Program-made: the position numbers and the translations under genes
Shown: piece by piece, positions 1 to 4,626 of the stretch
Layout of the letters: the number at the start of each line of letters is the position of its first letter
Numbering within the stretch: position 1 is the first letter of the stretch
NCBI GenBank assembly: GCA_003497555.1
Contig: DNNS01000555.1
Span: 1-5,494 of the forward strand
DNA: 5,494 nucleotides
Direction: 5' to 3'
Origin: Spirochaetia bacterium
GTDB taxonomy: Bacteria > Spirochaetota > UBA12135
Notes under the pieces: model-generated
What the model was told of the DNA's origin: nothing
Databases searched by the model: none
What the model saw: only the letters and a program-made list of their open reading frames with translations

Positions 1-1
1 C

Positions 2-42
2 TGATTTTATCCGTTTGCCAAAGTGCAAAGCGGACAAAATCA
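2..42. repeat. Long imperfect inverted repeat (41 bp)
   Basis: The left arm TGATTTTATCCGTTTGC (2-18) pairs with the right arm GCAAAGCGGACAAAATCA (25-42) around a 6-base centre, CAAAGT. I count 16 base pairs with one mismatch (A9/C35) and one bulged base (G30). The T-rich side comes first and the A-rich side last on the plus strand, the reverse of an intrinsic terminator, and the minus strand gives no U-tract inside the window. It could be an RNA hairpin, a protein-binding site, or a recombinase-type site with paired arms and a short spacer. The arms are clear in the sequence; the role is unknown. Confidence 0.6.
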
Positions 43-75
43 TTGCTTGTGGGGTTAACCGCATTCGGCTCCAGA

Positions 76-108
76 AAAATGTTAAAATCTATTTCCAAGA
101 ACGGAAAT
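76..108 (-). terminator. Weak terminator-like hairpin after the glycosidase-like gene
   Basis: On the minus strand a perfect 6-bp stem, ATTTCC/GGAAAT (arms 103-108 and 91-96, loop 97-102), starts 29 bases after the stop of the DUF6259-type gene. A T-rich but interrupted tract follows at 76-90. The stem has only two G-C pairs, so it would be a poor intrinsic terminator. It is listed because it is the only candidate at the end of this gene. Confidence 0.22.
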
Positions 109-136
109 TGTTACATTGTGACTGACAGGACTTGCA

Positions 137-2149
137 TTATTTATTATTTTTTGACATCTCGATACACATCCATGCATGAGCATCTATCTCACCTGATGCT
201 CTTATAAACGGACTTTTAAAATCAAAACTCTGCGTTTTTCCTGAACAATTGACCAGAATCAGGCCTATGCAGCCATCCGGCGCTTTCCATAGCGAATGGA
301 GAACTGCAGCAACCTTTTTTTTTAAAGATTTTTGCTTTCCTTCTTCTGTAAATATCGAGCGTTGAAGAAATTCAATATCGAATTTTTCCGTTATCATGAT
401 TCCGGCAGTAAGCATATCCCCTCTGAATAGAAAATCACGATGCTCGTGATAAAAACGTGCCGTGGAAATGATAAACCTATAGATTTCACTGAATTCCTGA
501 TCAGTAGTATGCTCATACCGCAGGTTCGCCACAGTAGGCTGAAGCCCCCAGACAACAGACCGTGCAAATTCATAAAAAAACTGATCAGGAAAAAGCTCTT
601 GCCATTTTTTTTCATTTTTCCAAGATGTATGTTTCGGCCATTTTTCATCAAACGGAGGAACGAAACCGGGCAAGGCGTAATTGCCGAACATAGCGATTAA
701 TCCGTGATACACTGCGCTGAAAGCGGGAACTGATTCAAAATATACCGGAGCGCCAAGTCGTTCTTTCCCTCCGGAAAGCGAAATAGCCGAGTCGACAAGA
801 TCCATATAGGCCTCGCTGGCTTCTTCCGTACTGATTGGAAAATTCGGATTTTCTTTTAGAATTTCCCGGAGCATTTTTCTGTAACCTGTAACCTGGTAGG
901 CGCCGCCACCGGGCGCATGTTTATGAGATTCATTGTAACATGGGCTGAAACTAGAACATCCGATCATATCAAGATAAATTCCCGATAATCCGCTTTTGCC
1001 CAATTTTCCTACCGTCTCACGAATAATCCTGCTAAAAGGAGTATTATCGTTTCCGCAGATCCACGCCAGACGTTTTTTCGCGAAACGGTTAAACATACAT
1101 GATTTAATATTTCCGTCTTTTTCAACAACAACGCATTGTCTGCCGCCTTTTTCCCAGTGTTCTGCATCCATGTCCCAGGTAACGCCATTCATGTACACTT
1201 GTGTAAAAATATTTTGTTTTTTTAAGCGTAATAGCGCTTTTTTAAAAACTGATAATCCCTCGCGAGGGGGCCAGTAAACAGGGTAGGAGGTATCGTAACC
1301 ATGTTTATGCCACCAGTACCAGTCGAGAGCAACAGGGACGTCGCTGTCCGTGTGTAATTTTTCAATTGGCTTAATAACGTCTTCCGCCTTGCCTCTATTC
1401 CACACCCAAATACCAATATTTTCAAGCCTCCTGTCCACCGGAGGACGCAAGGCCCATTTCTGTATTCGCGCCCATTTTTTATAAATCTGCGCGGCATCAA
1501 ACCATCCTCCCGAAAAAAAACCAACCGAAAATCTGTAAGGAATTTTATACCGGACGCAGCTTACGCTATCCAGGGGGAGCGGATGAATTGCACAGTATCT
1601 AAACCGGGAATGATCATCAAATGTTCTCAAATCAAATGTTTTAATAAAAAACTCCGTATCCCTGGTGTCGAAATAATAGGAGCCGGACGGACTTATCAGC
1701 GCGTGATATTGCATTCCAAAATTGCTGAAGGTTTCGACAAATTCATCAGGATAATATTTTTTGCTCCCGATTTCATGCCAAAGCGAACCCTGGAGACGCG
1801 AAACATAAACGCTTGCCGTTTGCGGCAATGGGATAGTAATTACGGGAAATGACACCTGTTCTATAACTTCATTTTTGTTGCCATTTTTCCATTTGATACT
1901 ACCCGAGAGAAGTCCCATATCATTCTTCCAGACAACAGTAACTTCAAATTTTTTCCCGATAGTTTTGTGACCGCGCCACTTGCACGTTGTGGCGTTTTTA
2001 CCAATTTTATATCGAAAGCCTAACATTTCGTCGGCATTGAGCATTTCAATAGAAGATTGCCCCTTTCTGAAACCAAATTTCCATGATAACACAGTATTGC
2101 GCCATGTAATCGTTCCATTCTTAAAAATTTTCAATCTTTTCGTTTCCAT
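137..2149 (-). CDS. DUF6259-type glycoside hydrolase-like protein
   Basis: This 670-residue protein looks like a DUF6259-family glycosidase-like enzyme, probably acting on a glycoside or oligosaccharide. Residues 1-230 form a beta-rich N-terminal region of the supersandwich type common in such enzymes. A (beta/alpha)8 barrel appears to begin at IGIWVWNRG (245-253) and continues through VPVALDWYWWHKHG (271-284), IFTQVYMNGVTWDMD (314-328) and LSGIYLDMIG (388-397). Asp394 at a strand end is in the place of a clan GH-D-like nucleophile, and Glu442, Glu443 and Glu446 in ISTEEASEAYMD are candidate acid/base residues; these roles are inferred. Residues 575-665 look like a C-terminal beta domain. The N-terminus (METKRLKIFKNG) has no signal peptide or membrane segment, so a cytosolic site is likely. 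The ATG at 2149 has a modest AAGG ten bases upstream. The URO-D gene lies 203 bp upstream on the same strand. The substrate cannot be told, and no enzymatic role is proven for the family to my knowledge. Confidence 0.72.
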   Translation of the reverse strand: METKRLKIFKNGTITWRNTVLSWKFGFRKGQSSIEMLNADEMLGFRYKIGKNATTCKWRGHKTIGKKFEVTVVWKNDMGLLSGSIKWKNGNKNEVIEQVSFPVITIPLPQTASVYVSRLQGSLWHEIGSKKYYPDEFVETFSNFGMQYHALISPSGSYYFDTRDTEFFIKTFDLRTFDDHSRFRYCAIHPLPLDSVSCVRYKIPYRFSVGFFSGGWFDAAQIYKKWARIQKWALRPPVDRRLENIGIWVWNRGKAEDVIKPIEKLHTDSDVPVALDWYWWHKHGYDTSYPVYWPPREGLSVFKKALLRLKKQNIFTQVYMNGVTWDMDAEHWEKGGRQCVVVEKDGNIKSCMFNRFAKKRLAWICGNDNTPFSRIIRETVGKLGKSGLSGIYLDMIGCSSFSPCYNESHKHAPGGGAYQVTGYRKMLREILKENPNFPISTEEASEAYMDLVDSAISLSGGKERLGAPVYFESVPAFSAVYHGLIAMFGNYALPGFVPPFDEKWPKHTSWKNEKKWQELFPDQFFYEFARSVVWGLQPTVANLRYEHTTDQEFSEIYRFIISTARFYHEHRDFLFRGDMLTAGIMITEKFDIEFLQRSIFTEEGKQKSLKKKVAAVLHSLWKAPDGCIGLILVNCSGKTQSFDFKSPFIRASGEIDAHAWMCIEMSKNNK

Positions 2150-2232
2150 AAAATTTCAGCCTTAATAATTTTGCTTTATAAAAAAATGACTTCTTCGTGT
2201 TATGAGATATTTATAAGAACTTCTTTTTAGCA

Positions 2233-2238
2233 ATTATA
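2233..2238 (-). promoter_or_regulatory. Candidate -10 box before the glycosidase-like gene
   Basis: A perfect TATAAT reads on the minus strand about 84 bases before the ATG at 2149. No good -35 hexamer lies at 16-18 bp; TTTACA occurs but with only 12 bp between. The whole gap 2150-2352 is AT-rich, which makes chance TATAAT matches likely. If real, the gene could be transcribed separately from the URO-D gene upstream. Otherwise the gap holds no recognisable gene or RNA. Its only hairpin, CGCCA/TGGCG (about 2288-2313), has a 16-base loop and no T-tract, so read-through from the URO-D gene is also possible. Confidence 0.28.
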
Positions 2239-2352
2239 TCTTGTTTTTTCTGTAAAATTTAATTTTTAGTTATATTTTATACACGGCCGCCAGGATAAAT
2301 TTGTACTTTGGCGTTTCCACGTTAATCAGCAGTGTCTAAATTTTTTGAATAT

Positions 2353-3345
2353 TTAATTTTTTTCTCTTGCTGTATTAATCATGGCAAAAAAATTTTCATC
2401 CGGAATATATTCGGGAATACTGTTTCCGGAACCAAGGGCATATCCGCCTTGTACGCCAGACATTTCCAGCAGCGCAGCAGCGCGTGCACTGATTTCTTCT
2501 TTTGTTTTACGCGCCAGAAAATCGATGTCAATACCGCCGATAATTGCAATTCTATTCCCAAACAGCTCATAAGCTTTTTCAACCGGCAGAACTTTATCTT
2601 CATAGGAATGTTTTCCGTCGAATTTACAAATATCGCATACGTCATCAATTAAAGCCCACATATTCCCGCAGGAATGAAGTATCGCCGGTTTACCGTGAGA
2701 ATGAACTGCTTCGACTATTTTTTTATACCAGGGAATTAAATATGTGCGCATCTGCTCCGGAGTCAGCCTTGTTTGCGATCCAGAACCCCAGTCGTCGTTT
2801 ATTATCATGGCGCCAACCGTATCAAAAGAGCATGAGATATCAGCATGCTGGAGCAGCCTGCTGCCAACGGCATCTGCAAGTGTCTGTATAAATTCAGGAT
2901 CATCATAACAAAGCAAGCATAGATTCTCATATCCGAATCCGTTAATCAGAGAGTTAAAAATACTGTTGGGTTGGGAATTGATAAATTTTCCTCCTTTAGG
3001 CAGCAGATGCTTTATTTCAGAAAATTTTTCTCTATAGACTTCCGGCTTGGGATCATTCCATGGAAAATTCTCAAAATCAATACGATTTTTAAAGAGATAT
3101 TCGTTTTGTGAAATACTGCTGATGCCTTCATGCCTAACATGTTCGGCCGATGGAAGAACCAGATCATGAACGCATATTTTGGCGTAATCATAGCCAAGTT
3201 CAAAAAAAGTATTTATGGGATTACCGGAACCGAATTTTTCATTTAGCCGTTTATTAAAATAGAATTCAAACAAAACAGGCCTATCCGGTTTTTCCCGGCT
3301 GAGTACTTTCAAAAGCTGTTCAAAATCAGGAACGGGAGTTTTCAT
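2353..3345 (-). CDS. Uroporphyrinogen decarboxylase (URO-D) family protein, MtaA/CmuA-like
   Basis: This 330-residue protein has the single-barrel layout of URO-D-like proteins that include corrinoid methyltransferases, not the haem enzyme HemE. Family landmarks are DRPVLFEFYFN (21-31), a long central GSRLLQHADI, NDDWGSGSQTRLTPEQMRTY (183-202), HSHGKPAILHSCGN (215-228), IAIIGGIDID (266-275) and GGYALGSGNSIPEYIPDENF (300-319). His224 and Cys226 keep the H-x-C metal-ligand pair of MtaA/MtbA-type proteins. The usual later Cys, in a GC-x-IP-type motif, appears as Asn308. The start chosen is the ATG at 3345, because AAGGA (3353-3357) sits seven bases upstream; the frame is open 12 codons further to a TTG at 3381 that overlaps a likely -10 box. 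No signal peptide is present, so it should be cytosolic. Stand-alone copies beside sugar-catabolic genes are frequent in Lentisphaerota and Firmicutes, usually with unknown substrate. The general family is secure; methyl transfer is inference. Confidence 0.85.
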   Translation of the reverse strand: MKTPVPDFEQLLKVLSREKPDRPVLFEFYFNKRLNEKFGSGNPINTFFELGYDYAKICVHDLVLPSAEHVRHEGISSISQNEYLFKNRIDFENFPWNDPKPEVYREKFSEIKHLLPKGGKFINSQPNSIFNSLINGFGYENLCLLCYDDPEFIQTLADAVGSRLLQHADISCSFDTVGAMIINDDWGSGSQTRLTPEQMRTYLIPWYKKIVEAVHSHGKPAILHSCGNMWALIDDVCDICKFDGKHSYEDKVLPVEKAYELFGNRIAIIGGIDIDFLARKTKEEISARAAALLEMSGVQGGYALGSGNSIPEYIPDENFFAMINTAREKN

Positions 3346-3352
3346 AAATGAA

Positions 3353-3357
3353 TCCTT
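3353..3357 (-). promoter_or_regulatory. Ribosome binding site that fixes the URO-D start
   Basis: AAGGA on the minus strand lies seven bases before the ATG at 3345. This supports the shorter protein beginning MKTPVPDFEQ over the longer TTG-initiated frame at 3381, which has no comparable site. Confidence 0.7.
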
Positions 3358-3369
3358 GTAACTAACATA

Positions 3370-3401
3370 ATTATAATACAAAAACGGAATATTTCTATAA
3401 A
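3370..3401 (-). promoter_or_regulatory. Proximal promoter candidate for the URO-D gene
   Basis: On the minus strand TATAAT (3370-3375) overlaps TATTAT (3373-3378). The second has TTTATA (3396-3401) 17 bp upstream, matching four of six -35 positions. Transcription would start close to 3363-3366 and leave a leader of about 20 bases carrying only the AAGGA site. The surroundings are AT-rich, so this is a modest case and competes with the distal candidate at 3453-3482. Confidence 0.4.
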
Positions 3402-3409
3402 AAAACGGA
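3380..3409. repeat. Tandem AAAAACGGA repeat, 21 bp apart
   Basis: AAAAACGGA occurs at 3380-3388 and again at 3401-3409, with ATAT following closely in both. The 21-bp period is two helical turns, so both copies face the same side of the DNA, as for paired regulator sites. They overlap the proximal URO-D promoter candidate. This is a pattern seen in the sequence; no protein is known to bind it. Confidence 0.45.
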
Positions 3410-3415
3410 TATGGC

Positions 3416-3428
3416 CTGTTTTTAACAG
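3416..3428. promoter_or_regulatory. Operator-like 13-bp palindrome
   Basis: CTGTT-TTT-AACAG is a perfect inverted repeat in the URO-D upstream region. If the distal promoter at 3453-3482 is used, it would lie about 20-30 bases after the transcription start, where a repressor site would block elongation. It lacks the central CG of classical LacI operators. Confidence 0.35.
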
Positions 3429-3452
3429 TATTTTAGAATCAGAAGCATTGTC

Positions 3453-3482
3453 AGTAAAAAAAACTAGCAACCGAAGTGTCAA
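3453..3482 (-). promoter_or_regulatory. Distal promoter candidate for the URO-D gene
   Basis: A perfect -35 TTGACA (3477-3482, minus strand) is followed after 18 bp by TTTACT (3453-3458), four of six matches to the -10 consensus. It would give a leader of about 100 bases containing the palindrome at 3416-3428 and the tandem repeats at 3380-3409. A small palindrome, AAGAT-T-ATCTT (3481-3491), overlaps its -35 edge. Confidence 0.4.
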
Positions 3483-3523
3483 GATTATCTTCAGTTTTTT
3501 TTGTAAATTTAATATGATTTCGA

Positions 3524-3552
3524 TTGAATTTCAGAAGAAAATGGAATATAAT
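3524..3552 (+). promoter_or_regulatory. Sigma70-type promoter of the DUF6398 gene
   Basis: TTGAAT (3524-3529) and a perfect TATAAT (3547-3552) are 17 bp apart, the ideal spacing. The start of transcription would be near 3559, leaving a leader of about 20 bases with GAGG (3571-3574) five bases before the ATG. This is the best promoter in the window and suggests constitutive or lightly regulated expression of the small gene. Confidence 0.7.
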
Positions 3553-3579
3553 CTTTAAAATTTTGAAAAAGAGGAAATT

Positions 3580-4011
3580 ATGGCAGGCAATGAGTTGATT
3601 GAATCAAAACGCAAAGAACTTGTTGATTTGGTAAGCCGGTTTTGCACTGAAAAACTTGATGACGAATATCAGGCGCTATGTGTAAAATTAATCAATAAAA
3701 TATCCAGGAAAAGAAACGTACCTTTTCTTGTCGGCCAGATCAATATCTGGGCATCGGCCGTGGTGCATTGTATAGGTCAAATTAATTTCCTGTCTGATAA
3801 AAGTTTTGAACCGTATGCGTCGCTTGATGATATCTGCTGTTTCTTTGACACCAGTAAAAGCACAACCAGCCAGAAAGCCAAAATAATCCGGGATATGTTC
3901 AAGCTTGGATATTGGGATAATGACTTTTCAACAAACAGAATGTTAAAGCAAAATCCCTTTAACCGCTTTACCGGCATTAATGGATTTATTGTACCCAAAG
4001 ACATGATCTGA
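3580..4011 (+). CDS. DUF6398 family protein
   Basis: This 143-residue protein has the features I associate with DUF6398: an N-terminal helical part ending in LCVKLINKISRKR (33-45), then NVPFLVGQINIWASAVVHCIGQINFLSD (46-73), and a helix-turn-helix-like stretch SLDDICCFFDTSKSTTSQKAKIIRDMF (81-107). The TSKSTTSQKAK segment resembles a DNA-recognition helix region, so nucleic-acid binding is possible but not shown. The C-terminal NPFNRFTGINGFIVPKDM is typical too. The family has no known function; its members may be stand-alone, as here, or attached to other domains. There is no signal peptide or membrane segment. The ATG has GAGG five bases upstream and its own promoter. It is the only gene on the plus strand, divergent from the URO-D gene and convergent with the broken exported-protein gene, whose presumed stop is only four bases away. 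It seems independent of the sugar genes. Confidence 0.75.
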   Translation: MAGNELIESKRKELVDLVSRFCTEKLDDEYQALCVKLINKISRKRNVPFLVGQINIWASAVVHCIGQINFLSDKSFEPYASLDDICCFFDTSKSTTSQKAKIIRDMFKLGYWDNDFSTNRMLKQNPFNRFTGINGFIVPKDMI

Positions 4012-4015
4012 TAAT

Positions 4016-4626
4016 TCATTTTTTCTTCCTGGAGCTGGTTGAATACCAGCCAGGGAACCGGTCCGCCCCAGACACAGGAAAAAAGAGCAAGGCATGATTC
4101 AGGATTATCAGGAAGGAAAGGTACACAGTCAATATAATTATGCGACCAGATAATTTGACTGAATTTTGAATCAAACAGAATTTTTTCCTCACCCGGAACA
4201 GGACTTCCTTCGTTAACCCAGTGCATGGGGATAAGAGTATCTTTGGGCAAACGATCCCGGATTTGGGCAACATCGCCCAAGCGCGCACCGCCGTTGCGAT
4301 TTGGTATCAGCATATTTGATGCGTCCGCGCCAGGTGTTTTCCTGAAATGTAACTTTTTCTTCGATGGCAATACGCATGCAGTACATACCGCTGTACGGCT
4401 GGAAATTTTTTCTCGCATAAATACTGCTGGATGCCGTTTCATAAGATGCTTTATCGTTAGTTTCGAAGCCGTCAAAAAGAACAATACCGGAATCATTTTT
4501 ATCAGGCCCGGCTGTTTGCCTGTCAGGTGCCGGTTCCACAGTGTCTGCTGCAGTTTTTTTTAATCCAGATTGGGAATTGAGAAGGGAAATAAATACAAAT
4601 GCCGAAAGAATTGCCTTTAAAGACAT
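4016..4626 (-). pseudogene. Broken exported beta-sandwich / glycosidase-like protein
   Basis: The ATG at 4626 has a strong GGAGGT (4630-4635) placed rather close, three bases before it. The first frame gives MSLKAILSAFVFISLLNSQSG, a plausible signal peptide without a lipobox Cys, then an E/P/D/T-rich linker, then GIVLFDGFETND (about 47-58) through YSGMYCMRIAIEEK (about 80-93), which looks like a jelly-roll carbohydrate-binding start. That frame ends at 4213. Protein-like sequence continues in the next frame from about 4320: NGGARLGDVAQIRDRLPKD, MHWVNEG, KILFDSKFSQIIWSHNYID and VWGGPVPWLVFNQLQEEK. RLPKD...HW followed by LFDSKF resembles the late barrel part of GH20-like enzymes, but only weakly. 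The second frame passes the TGA at 4016-4018 because of a six-A run (4019-4024); one A fewer would end it at QEEK. At about 200 residues it is too short for a whole glycosidase, so an internal deletion at the frame junction is likely. A sequencing error is the alternative. Confidence 0.55.
4028..4054. repeat. Interrupted inverted repeat between convergent genes
   Basis: CCTGG-AG-CTGGT (4028-4039) pairs with ACCAG-CCAGG (4045-4054) around TGAAT, giving ten base pairs with a two-base bulge. It lies 17 bases after the DUF6398 stop. Neither strand has a T-tract on the 3' side: the plus strand has its T-run (4019-4024) before the stem, and the minus strand is followed by A-rich sequence. It could still stabilise the 3' end of the DUF6398 transcript, but it also lies in the coding tail of the pseudogene. 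Confidence 0.4.

Larger units (their letters stand above)
1..113 (-). other. Doubtful open stretch, possibly a gene remnant running off the window
   Basis: On the minus strand, the 37 codons after the in-frame TAA at 111-113 stay open to the window edge. They read like protein, including DFNIFLEPNAVNPTSNDF, which faintly resembles the FLDPN strand of CBM9-like domains. There is no ATG after that stop and no Shine-Dalgarno sequence before the only alternative start, TTG at 96-98. An ATG at 135-137 overlaps the stop of the upstream glycosidase-like gene (TAATG) in this same frame, but it is cut off after eight codons by the TAA at 111-113. An open run this short is not rare by chance, and the stretch also holds a long inverted repeat (2-42). 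It may be a decayed downstream gene, or simply intergenic DNA. Confidence 0.2.

Noticed and set aside
440..1852. Several plus-strand open frames of 86-93 codons opposite the glycosidase-like gene
   Set aside because: Their translations are low-complexity and unlike known proteins, and they lie wholly antisense to a long, well-supported gene.
2198..2220. Degenerate palindrome in the gap before the glycosidase-like gene
   Set aside because: Only about 7 of 11 positions are symmetric in very AT-rich DNA, which is expected by chance.
3346..3381. Longer URO-D start at TTG 3381
   Set aside because: It has no Shine-Dalgarno sequence and overlaps a TATAAT box, while ATG 3345 has AAGGA at ideal spacing and fits the usual family N-terminus.
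3777..4015. Continuation of the second pseudogene frame antisense through the DUF6398 gene
   Set aside because: Past QEEK the translation no longer looks like the preceding protein, and it is exactly opposite a well-supported gene with promoter and ribosome binding site.
4016..4060. Hairpin at 4028-4054 as a bidirectional terminator for the convergent genes
   Set aside because: A T-tract is missing on the 3' side in both directions; the T-run precedes the stem on the plus strand, so it is listed only as an inverted repeat.
4213..4335. Programmed ribosomal frameshift in the exported-protein gene
   Set aside because: I see no X-XXY-YYZ slippery heptamer near the frame junction, and the C-terminal part looks like a fragment of a larger enzyme; decay is the simpler reading.
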